Source: Alkalicoccus urumqiensis
GTDB lineage: Bacteria > Bacillota > Bacilli > Bacillales > Salisediminibacteriaceae
Length of the DNA stretch: 64,000 nucleotides
Assembly (NCBI RefSeq): GCF_002993335.1
Contig: NZ_PVNS01000004.1
Span: forward strand, 62,001 to 126,000
Direction of reading: 5' to 3'
This document shows, one piece after another, positions 1 through 8,944 of this stretch. How positions within the stretch are numbered: position 1 is the first letter of the stretch; each line of letters starts with the position of its first letter. Both the position numbers and the translations under genes were made by a program. The notes under the pieces were generated by a model. That model worked only from the letters and a program-made list of their open reading frames with translations. It was not told where the DNA came from and did no database searches.

Positions 1-638
1 AAGTCATCGTAGGAGTCAAAGTCTTCGTGACGACGGTTGTACCAGCGCCGCACCGTTTCCAAAAGCCAGTGGGGAAGCGGCCGCCCCTGGATGTATGCGT
101 AGTACTCCTGATAGCCCCGCAGCAGGTGTTCCCATCGTAAGTCATCGCCGGCGACGATAAATTCCGACACATCAATCACTTTTACCGTGCCTTCCGGCTG
201 AAGAAGAATATTTTTCAAATGAATATCGCGCGGATTCAGCCCGCAGCTGCGGACATACTCCCTTGCTTTTTCCACCATATTCACAGCTTCTTCCGGAATC
301 ACAATACCCTGCAGAAGACAGTCGAAAAACGTTGTCCCCTCTTCGAAACTAAGCACAAGCACCGGACCGCTTCTTCCAAAGCATGTTGGAAAGTATGGGC
401 TGCCGCCAAGCAGCTGGTAAACCTCTTCTTCAAGGCGGCTTTTATACCCGCGGTCTTCAGCATACATTTTCAGCGCATACTGAGGCGCCTCCATGTGCTG
501 AAATACAGCAGCATCCGTGCCGATACCGACACAGACAAGCTTCTCTGCAGCTCCGCGGATGGTTACCGGCTGATTGTCCGGATGAGCCTGGATGTGGAGC
601 TGTGATGCTTCCTGCACGATTTCCTGCCACTGCTTCAC
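1..638 (-). CDS. YrzF-like serine/threonine protein kinase-like protein (C-terminus cut by window edge)
   Basis: The reading frame starts at a GTG (636-638) preceded by GGAGG and runs off the left edge, giving about 212 residues. Protein-kinase hallmarks are visible: a beta3-type lysine in ALKMY (about residue 57), a catalytic loop RDIHLKNIL (137-145) corresponding to HRDxxxxN, and IDVS (155-158) in place of DFG. Length and simplicity fit the Bacillus YrzF/YabT group of small kinase-like proteins; this family assignment is from memory of the motifs. Substrate unknown. It is read in the same direction as the FapA-like gene upstream, 31 bases away. The altered DFG motif leaves catalytic activity uncertain. 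Confidence 0.7.
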   Translation of the reverse strand, partial: MKQWQEIVQEASQLHIQAHPDNQPVTIRGAAEKLVCVGIGTDAAVFQHMEAPQYALKMYAEDRGYKSRLEEEVYQLLGGSPYFPTCFGRSGPVLVLSFEEGTTFFDCLLQGIVIPEEAVNMVEKAREYVRSCGLNPRDIHLKNILLQPEGTVKVIDVSEFIVAGDDLRWEHLLRGYQEYYAYIQGRPLPHWLLETVRRWYNRRHEDFDSYDD

Positions 639-669
639 CTTATCTGCTCCTCCCGGCTTACCTATGCTG

Positions 670-2697
670 CTATTTTTCAGTCACTTCCAAAAGTCCTTTA
701 TCATTTAAAAACACCTTCACTTGATGCATTTCCTGCTGTACGATATACCTTCTGTCATCAATTGTAAAAACGACATCCGGATGGCAGACACTGCAGGAAA
801 TCGTGCCTGAAGGATCTTTCACCGTGAGCTGTGTTTTTGCTCCTCCCGGTGATCCTGCCTCCCCTACGGTGATCTCTTTTCCTGCATGCACTCTACCGCC
901 AATCATCCGCTGCTGAATCGTAACTGCACCGTCTGCATACAAATGGGAATGCATGACCCCTTTTCCGAGAATGTCGATTTCCCCATCACTGTACAGCACA
1001 CTTTGTGCTGCGTAACGGAGAGCCAGCCTTGAAGTACTCAGCACCGGTGTCTGCAGCAGATCGTGCAGTTCACGTCCGCCTTCCTCCAGCTGCAGAAAAA
1101 AATCTTCCGGAAGTGACTTCCTTTGATGAAAGACGAGAAGCCCCTTTTTTATATCGGTGCTGTAGTCCGTCCAGCGACGGTCCAGAAGACCGCTGTTTTC
1201 CTCCACGTATGCGGTGAACGTCTGGGCTTCCCGGTGAAGCGCAGAAAATCTTTTTTCCAGAAGACGTTTGACGAGTGGCCCCCATCCGCTTTCCAGCGTA
1301 TACGAGCTGCGGAACGCGTCGGATTGGATAATCTGTTCAAATGCTTTGCGGAATGGCAGAAACGCTTCTAAAAATCTGCGGAGCAGATGCTGTACGTCAT
1401 CGTAAAGTGCGCTGCTCCTGCCGGCAGCAACACGTGCATTAAGTGCATTACCGTTAATCGTCGTCGAACCACGCGAATGCACGAAGCCGCCGTCCACATT
1501 CTGGTGCACCCAGGCGTCTCCAAATGCCTCTACGACCATCTTTGATTCCACAGATCCGACAATTTCCACATCTCCAATAAAGCGGATATTTCCCTCCTCG
1601 AGCGTTAAATTACCACGATGGACGAGTTTCGGCAGTATGGAAAGCCGGATTGTCTGCCCCCGGTGTTCGAACTTCGGCCGGCCGCTCGCAGCTGCAATCA
1701 ACTCACGGGACTCCTCTTCCAGCGCCACCCCGTCACCTGCGATCAACTGAATTGGTTTTCCGGGCCTCGACTTCAGGACTTCGCCAAAAACACTGATCCC
1801 GTCCTCCCCCTCAGTCGGTTCAATGACCTTTGCGAAAACGAGCCCTTCCTCCACGTTAGGAATTTCAATAGATTCCCGGTAATCAATCGTTCCGTCTTCA
1901 CGTTCCTTATAAATTTTATTCCGTTCTTTTATATCGATGGTGAAATCAAGCCGGCCGTCTTTCCCGTGTTTTGGAAGTTTTCCGCTCGCAATGACAAATA
2001 CCGCTTCTTTATCCGCGCGGCATGCTGTTTGAATCGCTTTTTCCTCAATGCCGTGGCAGATCTTCATTCTTCCGAGCTGATCCATGATATCCTGTCGGTT
2101 CAGCTGATTAAACGGCGTTTCCGTCACATCATATTCGATCCGGATCTGCTCTGCGGGCCGCTTTTCTTTAATCTCTGCTGTAAAAAAAGCTCCTGGACGG
2201 ACGGTCAGCCGGACTTCCTGTTTTTTCTTGTCCACTTCGACAGACCACGATGTTTCTCTCGGAGGTACATCCACCGTCATTTCAACGGTATCGCCAGAAG
2301 ATAAAAACACCCTGCCGTCTGCAGCTTCTCCATTTTTTCGAAACTCCACCTCCCGCGGTACATGAACGATCGGTTTTCTCGGTCCCGAGTCATCGAAATA
2401 GATCTGGTTTTCCCTGATCCAGACTTTCCCTTTCGTCGAACCCGCCAGAGATCCATGATCTTTCCGCTGATCGGCTGAGGTATAGACATCCAGAAGGCCT
2501 TCCCATTCTGGAATGGACGCAGATGCTTTCATACGGACACTGATTTTCGCCTGGGATTTTTTCCGGATTCCAAAAAAACCGCTCCCGCCTGATTCCAGAA
2601 CCCGGATATCCAGCTGATCAGCCGGTACCTGGTAATGTTTAGCTGCTGTATCCACTGCTTCCTCCACCGTCATACCGGTAAATGTATCTTGTGCCAT
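670..2697 (-). CDS. FapA family (DUF342) protein with N-terminal Jag_N domain
   Basis: 675 residues from the ATG at 2697, chosen because AGAAAGGAGG lies just upstream; a longer frame to 2796 has no ribosome site. Residues about 5-55 (FTGMTVEEAVDTAAKHY through GFFGIRKKSQAKI) look like a Jag N-terminal domain. The rest has the glycine-rich beta-solenoid character of DUF342/FapA proteins (GDVEIVGSVESKMVVEAFGD, GGFVHSRGSTTINGN), followed by a helical insert and a C-terminal beta region. The family is named after a flagellar assembly protein, but no flagellar genes are nearby and the role in Bacillaceae is not established. It could be an RNA- or membrane-associated scaffold. Confidence 0.8.
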   Translation of the reverse strand: MAQDTFTGMTVEEAVDTAAKHYQVPADQLDIRVLESGGSGFFGIRKKSQAKISVRMKASASIPEWEGLLDVYTSADQRKDHGSLAGSTKGKVWIRENQIYFDDSGPRKPIVHVPREVEFRKNGEAADGRVFLSSGDTVEMTVDVPPRETSWSVEVDKKKQEVRLTVRPGAFFTAEIKEKRPAEQIRIEYDVTETPFNQLNRQDIMDQLGRMKICHGIEEKAIQTACRADKEAVFVIASGKLPKHGKDGRLDFTIDIKERNKIYKEREDGTIDYRESIEIPNVEEGLVFAKVIEPTEGEDGISVFGEVLKSRPGKPIQLIAGDGVALEEESRELIAAASGRPKFEHRGQTIRLSILPKLVHRGNLTLEEGNIRFIGDVEIVGSVESKMVVEAFGDAWVHQNVDGGFVHSRGSTTINGNALNARVAAGRSSALYDDVQHLLRRFLEAFLPFRKAFEQIIQSDAFRSSYTLESGWGPLVKRLLEKRFSALHREAQTFTAYVEENSGLLDRRWTDYSTDIKKGLLVFHQRKSLPEDFFLQLEEGGRELHDLLQTPVLSTSRLALRYAAQSVLYSDGEIDILGKGVMHSHLYADGAVTIQQRMIGGRVHAGKEITVGEAGSPGGAKTQLTVKDPSGTISCSVCHPDVVFTIDDRRYIVQQEMHQVKVFLNDKGLLEVTEK

Positions 2698-2847
2698 GTA
2701 CACCCTCCTTTCTGCCTCTATCGTTACCTCTATTCTACAACACCCTCGTCTATCTGAGTAGGCGCTTTGCAAAATATCGACAGTTTTCAAATACAAGTGT
2801 CCTATCTTCCTATACTTCTACTTTATGCACCCATATTATTTCCAATA

Positions 2848-2876
2848 TTGTGAATACTCCTTTTTTATGCTATACT
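2848..2876 (+). promoter_or_regulatory. sigma-A-type promoter for the small zinc-finger gene
   Basis: TTGTGA (2848-2853) and TATACT (2871-2876) are separated by 17 bases, about 80 bases before the GTG start at 2958. The region is AT-rich compared with the surroundings. Confidence 0.6.
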
Positions 2877-2957
2877 ATACGTATCAATCAGATGGTACCG
2901 GTCATGTTCACGTGTCTCTGATGGCGTTTCCTTTTACGATTGAAGGAGGTGGCTGCA

Positions 2958-3170
2958 GTGGCTGTAATGGACAGGCATAAAGGAACCCGGAAACTTCTGT
3001 ATCAGCGGAGAGTGCATCGTTTTGAAATGAAAGACAAGTGCCCGGACTGCCGGGGACGTGGTGTGACACGGCCTGTCATTCACGAATTCTTTTATGAGCC
3101 GGCTTCCCCGTGTGCTTCCTGTGAAGGAGAGGGCACGTATAAAGCGTGGAAGCAGCGTCAGCGCCGATAG
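2958..3170 (+). CDS. Small protein with DnaJ-type CxxCxGxG zinc motifs
   Basis: 70 residues. The GTG at 2958 is chosen as start because GAAGGAGGTG ends eight bases upstream; an upstream TTG in the same frame overlaps that ribosome site. Two cysteine pairs, CPDCRGRG and CASCEGEG, match the CxxCxGxG repeat of the DnaJ zinc-binding domain, so one zinc ion between the two knuckles is expected. The remainder is rich in Arg and Lys. The gene has its own promoter and terminator and stands alone. Similar orphan proteins occur in Bacillus (YuiA-like is possible). Function unknown; it may act as a small zinc or RNA-binding protein. Confidence 0.65.
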   Translation: MAVMDRHKGTRKLLYQRRVHRFEMKDKCPDCRGRGVTRPVIHEFFYEPASPCASCEGEGTYKAWKQRQRR

Positions 3171-3178
3171 TACCAATG

Positions 3179-3211
3179 GCCCTCGTACCGATGAATGGTA
3201 CGGGGGCTTTT
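3179..3211 (+). terminator. Rho-independent terminator
   Basis: An 11-bp stem (3179-3189 with 3197-3207, one mismatch) with a 7-base loop is followed by TTTT, directly after the zinc-finger gene stop. Confidence 0.8.
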
Positions 3212-3304
3212 CCATGCCTGGCACTGTACACGACTGTTTGTTTAAGCTATAGTAATTATAGACATTATGACTCTTTAATTACTTTTTTAGTCAGGAGGAT
3301 GACA

Positions 3305-3763
3305 ATGAAATATGCAAAAGCAACCAACTATGCGCTTCATACAATGGTATACCTCGCAAGTATCCCGCGGGGCTCACTCGTCGGCGTACGGCCGCTGGCG
3401 GAGCTGCAGGGACTTTCCTCTGCCTACTTATCGAAGATTTTAACGAAGCTTGCCAAGGATAATCTGATCCATTCAAGCCCCGGCGCCCAGGGCGGTTACT
3501 CCCTCGCACTGCCCCCGGAGAATATTACGTTTCTTGATATTATTGAATCCGTGGAAGGAAAACAGGCGATCCTCACCTGCCAGCTTGCGGACGTGGAAAA
3601 AGAAGAAGAGTGTGTCATTCAAAAGAAAATGGAGATCGGTGAACAACAGCTGAAACAGTACCTGGAGTCAGTAACGATCGCTGAGATTGTGGAGGAACTC
3701 GATGAGAGCGTGATCAGCTTTCTAGCAAAACATCAGTCACCGGAAAGAAGGAAAGCAGAATGA
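3305..3763 (+). CDS. Rrf2 family transcriptional regulator
   Basis: 152 residues. The ATG at 3305 is chosen because AGGAGG (3293-3298) sits six bases upstream. The N-terminus (MKYAKATNYALHTMVYLA) and the winged helix with LSSAYLSKILTKLAKDNLI are typical of Rrf2 proteins. Only two cysteines occur (C92, C103), so the three-cysteine iron-sulfur site of IscR and NsrR is not complete; a redox or small-molecule sensor without a cluster is more likely. The stop overlaps the start of the following transporter gene by four bases, so the regulator probably controls that transporter. The AT-rich leader (about 3240-3290) contains imperfect dyads that could hold the operator. Confidence 0.85.
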   Translation: MKYAKATNYALHTMVYLASIPRGSLVGVRPLAELQGLSSAYLSKILTKLAKDNLIHSSPGAQGGYSLALPPENITFLDIIESVEGKQAILTCQLADVEKEEECVIQKKMEIGEQQLKQYLESVTIAEIVEELDESVISFLAKHQSPERRKAE

Positions 3764-4980
3764 TGATCACTGGCGGCAGAAACCGTGCCTACTGGTTTAA
3801 ACGCACACTCTGGATCGTCGCAGCCGCGCAGGTACTGGCCGGAGGCGGCCTGGCAGCCGGGATTACCGTCGGTTCACTTCTCGCTCAGGATATGCTCGGA
3901 GACCCGACCGTTTCCGGACTTCCAATCGCTATTTTCACGCTCGGTTCTGCAGCAGCTGCCTGGGCGATCGGGCGCCTCACGCAGAAACTCGGCAGGAGAA
4001 GAGGGCTGGCTGCAGGCTTTGCAGCCGGCGGCCTCGGCTCTTCGTTCATTGTTTTAGCTGCAGCGCTCAACAGCTTTGCTCTTCTCGTTCCGGCTTTGTT
4101 TATCTACGGAGCAGGGATGGCCGCCAATCTGCAGGCACGCTTTGCAGGGACAGATCTGGCTTTAGAGAAGCAGCGGGCTACAGCAGTAAGTTTCGTGCTT
4201 GTTGCAACAACGTTCGGCGCAGTAGCCGGACCGTTTCTTGTGGATGTGACCGGCCGGTTTGCTGAATCAATGCAGCTCCCGGCACTGAGCGGTCCCTTTA
4301 TTCTGGCGGCTCTCGCTTACTTTGGCGCCTCTCTCATTTTAACCGTGTTTCTGCGTCCGGATCCGATGGAGCTTGCAGCGGCGTTTCAAAAGGAAGAGGT
4401 GGAGACAGATGGAGAGGCTCATGTTGATAAAGAAATTACCTACTCGCGGAAAGGTGTAATGAGCGGGGCATTTATTATGGTGCTCTCCCAGCTCATCATG
4501 GTTGCTCTCATGACGATGACGCCGGTGCATATGCAGGCGCACGGCCATCACCTTCAGGCTGTCGGTATCGTTATCGGCCTTCATATCGGAGCGATGTATC
4601 TTCCTTCTCTCGTTACAGGAAAATTAATTGATCTGATCGGCCGGCGGGCAATGACCGCCGCAGCCGGAATCATACTTTTACTTTCCGGACTGCTCGCTGC
4701 CGCTTCAGGCGGCTCGTTCATTCTTATCACCGCGGCGCTGATGTTACTCGGTCTCGGCTGGAATATCGGCCTCATCAGCGGCACAGCGATGATTGTTGAC
4801 CATGCCCCGTTGGATGAGCGGGCGGCTGTGCAGGGGAAAGCTGACATATTTGTGGCGCTCTCCGGGGCTTCCGGTGGAGCGCTCTCCGGGATGGTGGCAG
4901 CAGGAACCGGCTTTCCCGGACTTGCTGTCATCGGCGGACTTCTCTCGCTCCTGCTTATTCCTGTCGTGTTTCAGAAATGA
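3760..4980 (+). CDS. MFS drug/metabolite transporter
   Basis: 406 residues with about twelve hydrophobic segments and a loop between TM2 and TM3 of the major facilitator type (GRLTQKLGRRRG, residues about 70-81). A charged central loop (about 205-230) separates the two six-helix halves, and GKLIDLIGRRAM is the equivalent motif in the second half. It overlaps the Rrf2 gene stop (ATGA), implying translational coupling and shared transcription. An efflux role induced by the regulator's signal is likely, but the substrate cannot be read from sequence. Alternative start at 3763 (second ATG of a pair) is possible. Confidence 0.85.
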   Translation: MMITGGRNRAYWFKRTLWIVAAAQVLAGGGLAAGITVGSLLAQDMLGDPTVSGLPIAIFTLGSAAAAWAIGRLTQKLGRRRGLAAGFAAGGLGSSFIVLAAALNSFALLVPALFIYGAGMAANLQARFAGTDLALEKQRATAVSFVLVATTFGAVAGPFLVDVTGRFAESMQLPALSGPFILAALAYFGASLILTVFLRPDPMELAAAFQKEEVETDGEAHVDKEITYSRKGVMSGAFIMVLSQLIMVALMTMTPVHMQAHGHHLQAVGIVIGLHIGAMYLPSLVTGKLIDLIGRRAMTAAAGIILLLSGLLAAASGGSFILITAALMLLGLGWNIGLISGTAMIVDHAPLDERAAVQGKADIFVALSGASGGALSGMVAAGTGFPGLAVIGGLLSLLLIPVVFQK

Positions 4981-5000
4981 TCGTTCTATTCTATACAGAA

Positions 5001-5038
5001 GGGGCATCCTCCATTTTCTGGACGATGCCCCCCTTTTT
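5001..5038. terminator. Bidirectional terminator between convergent genes
   Basis: GGGGCATC (5001-5008) pairs with GATGCCCC (5024-5031), with an inner CCA/TGG pair, followed by TTTTT on the plus strand. It lies between the MFS gene and the convergent permease gene. Confidence 0.8.
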
Positions 5039-5040
5039 CA

Positions 5041-5841
5041 TTATTCTTTTTTATTTTTCTGGGGAATCAGCTGTGCCTGTTCGTTGAAGTACGAGCGGTA
5101 TCCGTACTGTAGAAACAGGAGGACGGAGAGGGATACACTGCCGACGATACCGAGCATAATTGCAATCTGGTATTCCACCGCTGTGATCGGCGATGCACCA
5201 CCGATAATCTGGCCGGTCATCATTCCAGGCAGAAACACAATACCCATTCCGACCATGGCATTGATCGTCGGCAGCATCGCCGCATCGAATGCCTGATCAC
5301 TCACCATTTTGGAAGCTTCCTTCGGGGACGCGCCGAGCATCAGTGCGCCTTCAATCTGATCCTGATTATCCCGCATACCGACGACGAGATTGTTGACGCC
5401 GAGCGTTATTCCCGTCATCGAGTTGCCGATAATCATGCCTGCAATCGGAATAAAATACCTTGGGTCATACCAAGGATCCAGATTCAGCACTAAAAACATG
5501 AAAAAGATGATACTGAACGCAATCCCCGCACTCATGGACAAAGCAATCACTTTTTTCAATGCCGTCGTCAGTGGCAGCTTCGTCCGCTGATAAATGTTAT
5601 ATACTGCAAATGTCTGCATGAGAATAACCGTGCCGATGGTAAGAAACGGATTCGCTTGTTCAAATAAAAACATTAATATGTAGCCGACCAGAATCAGCTG
5701 AAGCGTCATCCGGGTCGTTCCGATAAAAATTTCTTTTTCCCGCCGGATGCCCTTCACCCGGACGATCCAGACAAGGATCAGCACGAACACATAGGCAGCC
5801 CCCACCTGCCAGAAGGCCAGATCCATGATTTCTTCATTCAT
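5041..5841 (-). CDS. FetB/YjkA-type ABC transporter permease (UPF0014)
   Basis: 266 residues from the ATG at 5841; GGAGG lies nine bases upstream, while the GTG at 5850 is too close to it. About seven hydrophobic segments and the conserved stretch GMIIGNSMTGITLGVN followed by EGALMLGASPKEA and LPTINAMVGMGIVFLPGMMTGQ are diagnostic of the UPF0014/FetB family. In E. coli FetAB exports iron under oxidative stress; in B. subtilis the pair is YjkAB. It overlaps the upstream ATPase gene by eight bases and forms a two-gene operon with it. Iron export is inferred from the family only. Confidence 0.85.
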   Translation of the reverse strand: MNEEIMDLAFWQVGAAYVFVLILVWIVRVKGIRREKEIFIGTTRMTLQLILVGYILMFLFEQANPFLTIGTVILMQTFAVYNIYQRTKLPLTTALKKVIALSMSAGIAFSIIFFMFLVLNLDPWYDPRYFIPIAGMIIGNSMTGITLGVNNLVVGMRDNQDQIEGALMLGASPKEASKMVSDQAFDAAMLPTINAMVGMGIVFLPGMMTGQIIGGASPITAVEYQIAIMLGIVGSVSLSVLLFLQYGYRSYFNEQAQLIPQKNKKE

Positions 5842-6481
5842 GTGCGGCACCCTCCTTCGCTGCGATTTCGTTCATTTCCACAACGGTATCGGCCCAATTT
5901 TCTGCAAGAGAACGGTCATGGGTGACGATAATAACCGTTTTCCCCTTCTCCCGGCAGACAGCAAGAACTGCTTCCAAAACTTTTTTTCCTGTCTCCTCAT
6001 CGAGCGCGGACGTCGGCTCATCCAGAAGCAGCACATCCGGATCCATCAAAAGCACTCTGGCAAGCGCCATCCGCTGTTTTTCGCCGCCGGATAATGTGGA
6101 TGCTTCCTCCTCCAGCGGCTTCTCCAGGCGGCAGCGGCGGAGCACGTCCTGTATTTCGCTGTCGGTAACGTCCCGTCCTGCAATATCTGCGCCGCGCCGG
6201 ACATTTTCCTTCAGCGTACCTGGGAAAACAACCGGGGTCTGGGCACTCATAACGATCCGCTGTCTCAATGTCAGCGGATCTTTGCTCTGCACAGATTCTC
6301 CGCGGTAGACAACATCCCCCCGCTCCGGAGTACGAAGGTTGTTCATCAGCCGCAACAGCGTCGTTTTCCCGCTTCCGCTCTCACCTGTAAGACAGACAAC
6401 ACTTCCTTCCTCCACGGTCCATTCCGGCATGGAAAGAATGCCGGAAATATAAATATTCTTCAATTCCAATACGGCAGTCAT
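5834..6481 (-). CDS. FetA/YjkB-type ABC transporter ATP-binding protein
   Basis: 215 residues, the size of a single stand-alone nucleotide-binding domain. Walker A GESGSGKTT (about 34-42), signature LSGGEKQRMALAR, Walker B DVLLLDEPTSALD and the switch histidine in IIVTHDRS are all present. GGGGGAG precedes the ATG. It is the first gene of the pair with the UPF0014 permease, whose start it overlaps. Membrane-peripheral; drives export by ATP hydrolysis. The substrate (iron or another metal) is inferred from the partner. Confidence 0.88.
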   Translation of the reverse strand: MTAVLELKNIYISGILSMPEWTVEEGSVVCLTGESGSGKTTLLRLMNNLRTPERGDVVYRGESVQSKDPLTLRQRIVMSAQTPVVFPGTLKENVRRGADIAGRDVTDSEIQDVLRRCRLEKPLEEEASTLSGGEKQRMALARVLLMDPDVLLLDEPTSALDEETGKKVLEAVLAVCREKGKTVIIVTHDRSLAENWADTVVEMNEIAAKEGAAHE

Positions 6482-6621
6482 GAATCTTTCTCCCCCTTTT
6501 AAATATCCGTCCTTATTCTACACGAACCAGCACCGGTCTGTCTTTTCCCGCAGATCCACCTCCCTCCATGCAGCGGGCTGTGCTAAAATGGAAAAGCAGT
6601 TTCAGCCGGGAGGGATCGACG

Positions 6622-7800
6622 ATGGATAAAAAAGATATCGCAGCTGTCCGGCGCTATTTAAAGCCGGGCCAGACGAAACTTCAGATTCAGGATTTATTTA
6701 ATGTCTATGTAATGAAAGATACGACCGATGTCTACCACGCCCAGAGCCAGCCTTTTGATATGATCGATCAGGAAGAGCAGGAGCTTTATACAAAAAACTT
6801 CAAAAAAATATTAACAGGACGACTCGATGAAAAATTGTTTGAGCTGAAATTCCAGCACGAATCTCCATCCCAGCTTCTTCTTCATAAAGCGCTGCTCACC
6901 GAGAGCCGCGAAGAATGGCAGGGGAAAATGCTGACGATGGCAGAAAAAATGATCGCAGACAATCCGCAGGAAACGGACACTGTGCTGACGTTCATCCGGG
7001 CAAACTACTATCAGTCGTCGGGCAGGGCTGGAAGCGATGATGACAGTGCTGTTGTAGCCAACTCATTCATTCTCTGCGTCGTGAATAAAACAGAACAGCC
7101 CGAACGCGAAATTCAATTCGATTACGTGGAAAAAGAATTTAAGTACAAAGTCGAGGTCGATCCGGTTATTGACTTGAAACACCCGCTGACAGGGTTCTTT
7201 TTCCCTGCGGTCACAGACGGTGCAGCGGATGTAAACCGCCTTCTGTATGCAGCAGTGAAGGCGAATGAACCGGATGAGCATATGATTCAGGAAGTGCTCG
7301 GCGCAGAAGACGTAATGACGGCGCAGGAGGACAAGGCCGTGTTTGAGGAAGTCGTGCGGGAAGTCATCGGCGATCAGCTTCCGCCGGCGACGCTGGCTAA
7401 TGTCTACGGCGAAATCAACCGCATGATCGAAGAAGGCGAAGAAGAAGGCACCCCGCCCACACTGGACTACCGCGATGTGGAAAAAGTCTTGTCCGCAAGC
7501 GGCCAGCAGGTCGAAAGCGAGCAGGTAAAAGCCGCTTTCCAAAACGTAACTACGGAGGAAAGTTACGAGATGAAAGCGAGCAGCATCGTGCCGAAATACG
7601 AGTCCAAGTCGATTAAAATTAAGACGAAAGCGGCGGATATTACGATCAGCCCGCAGGACCTGCAGTACGTCCGGCAGGTGCAGTATGACAACCGCCGCTG
7701 TATTATGATCGATATCGATGAAGATGCCGAAGTGGATGGCTTTCGTATGCTTCCGGAGGCATTCAGCTGGAAAGTGGAAGACCCGGAGGATGAAGAATAG
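6622..7800 (+). CDS. DUF4317 family protein
   Basis: 392 residues starting at the ATG at 6622, with GGGAGGG eight bases upstream; an ORF extension to 6568 has no ribosome site. No membrane segment or signal peptide. The sequence matches the DUF4317 family of Firmicutes in overall pattern (DIAAVRRYLKPGQTKLQIQD at the N-terminus, then a FIRANYYQSS core), which is recalled rather than computed. It is acidic, consistent with a salt-adapted cytoplasm. It is divergent from the FetAB-like operon and is followed by its own terminator. No function is known. Confidence 0.75.
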   Translation: MDKKDIAAVRRYLKPGQTKLQIQDLFNVYVMKDTTDVYHAQSQPFDMIDQEEQELYTKNFKKILTGRLDEKLFELKFQHESPSQLLLHKALLTESREEWQGKMLTMAEKMIADNPQETDTVLTFIRANYYQSSGRAGSDDDSAVVANSFILCVVNKTEQPEREIQFDYVEKEFKYKVEVDPVIDLKHPLTGFFFPAVTDGAADVNRLLYAAVKANEPDEHMIQEVLGAEDVMTAQEDKAVFEEVVREVIGDQLPPATLANVYGEINRMIEEGEEEGTPPTLDYRDVEKVLSASGQQVESEQVKAAFQNVTTEESYEMKASSIVPKYESKSIKIKTKAADITISPQDLQYVRQVQYDNRRCIMIDIDEDAEVDGFRMLPEAFSWKVEDPEDEE

Positions 7801-7826
7801 CCGCATCACTCCGCGGCATAAGTCAG

Positions 7827-7854
7827 GCCGCCGGGATATTCCGGCGGCTTTTTT
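7827..7854 (+). terminator. Rho-independent terminator
   Basis: GCCGCCGG (7827-7834) pairs with CCGGCGGC (7841-7848) and is followed by TTTTTT, just after the DUF4317 gene. Confidence 0.85.
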
Positions 7855-7944
7855 ATAGGGTAAGAATGTATAAAATTCAAAGCTTCTTTCGAGCAGCTAT
7901 GCCAAGGGCTGCAGCATTTCAGTGTTCTGTGCCATTTATCGTTT

Positions 7945-8418
7945 GTTTCTGTTGATAGAGCTTCTCCGCTTTTCGGCAGAAGCTTGCCGTGGGCTTGTAT
8001 TCCAGCCGGGCGCTAGTTGCACGGCTGCAGAGCATGAGCGGAGCCGGCCTTTGGTTTAAGGCGCAGGGCAGCGAACTTCTGGCATGCGCCGCGGCCGCGC
8101 GGAGCCATGCTTCTTCAAGTAGAGAAGGAATCCCCCCGGCGTCTCTGCCGAACGCTTCGAAGCGTAGCAAAATAGAGATGAAAAACAGAGGCTCTGTAGT
8201 AGGAACGATTTTATAAGGTAATGATGGTCTCTTCCAATTCGATTGAATGACAGCATTTTCTGCGCAAAAGGGATCACTTCTAACAAGCGTTTTCTTTCTA
8301 CCTGCGGAAACCGGAGGCCGTTCCCTCCGGAATGCGAACGGCTGCAGGTGTGGCAGAAAGCGGGAACCTGTTCAACAAACCTCCCTTTTCTTTTAAGACC
8401 AGGCGGGTTCTGCCTGGT
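7945..8418 (+). repeat. Interspersed intergenic repeat, copy A
   Basis: A 474-bp non-coding element whose blocks recur, inverted, at 43009-43661 and in short form at 38423-38530. The left end (TTTCTGTTGATAGAGCTTC) and the reverse complement of the right end (GTTTGTTGAACAGGTTC) resemble each other, so the ends form imperfect inverted repeats. Three shared internal blocks are M1 8036-8119 (GC-rich), M2 8136-8164 (contains CGCTTCGAAGCG) and M3 8249-8320. A terminator-like hairpin CCAGGC/GCCTGG (8399-8417) closes the right end. Several short open frames cross it but none has a ribosome site or resembles a protein. It may be a non-autonomous mobile element (MITE-like). Confidence 0.7.
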
Positions 8419-8568
8419 TTATTTTATCCGGGCTCCATCGAACTTCTACTCGTTTCCACTGCTGTTCACTGATTCCACAACAGCTGACAAATTACACTTA
8501 TGGTAAAATGAGGATAGGATCAACCAGACAAAAATACAAAACCTTCTCTGAAAAAACGCAAAAGGAGT

Positions 8569-8886
8569 GTGTCCACCCTGTCCTATATTCTTCCTCTCGT
8601 CATCGCTATCGTAGTTTTCTTCTCCCTGATCGCAGCCATCCGCGCAGCAAAACAGCCGAAAAAAGTGGATAAAGGATTTGTGTTTAACTACTTTCATTTA
8701 TCCTACCGGCGGAAAATGATTCGAACGCTCATTCTTCTGCTGTTGATTATTCCAGTGATTATTGCTATGCCGTACGTCACCGACTGGAGCAGAAGCACCA
8801 TCTCCCTTTTAAGTGCCGCCATGATTTTCAGTGCCCTGGTTCAGTTCATTTTTACATTTTACCAGTGGAAGAAAAAAGAAGCTTAA
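8569..8886 (+). CDS. Small membrane protein, two transmembrane helices
   Basis: 105 residues if started at the GTG at 8569. Helices span about residues 6-26 (ILPLVIAIVVFFSLIAAI) and 52-70 (LILLLLIIPVIIAMPYV), with a possible third at 80-97. The start is uncertain: AAAAGGAG ends one base before this GTG, while an in-frame CTG at 8578 has a better spacing (10 bases). No family recognised. It is flanked by repeat copy A on one side and a strong bidirectional terminator on the other and is likely monocistronic. Confidence 0.6.
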   Translation: MSTLSYILPLVIAIVVFFSLIAAIRAAKQPKKVDKGFVFNYFHLSYRRKMIRTLILLLLIIPVIIAMPYVTDWSRSTISLLSAAMIFSALVQFIFTFYQWKKKEA

Positions 8887-8887
8887 A

Positions 8888-8930
8888 AAGAGCACCAAAG
8901 CAGTGGATTGACTGCTTTTGGTGCTCTTTC
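8888..8930. terminator. Bidirectional terminator
   Basis: A long stem (AAGAGCACCAAAGCAGT with ACTGCTTTTGGTGCTCTT) with A-run before and T-run after it, between convergent genes. Confidence 0.85.
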
Positions 8931-8944
8931 TGCTGAAATATCAT

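Noticed and set aside
7919-8506. Short open frames on both strands in repeat copy A
   Set aside because: No ribosome sites, and the sequence is explained as the interspersed repeat.
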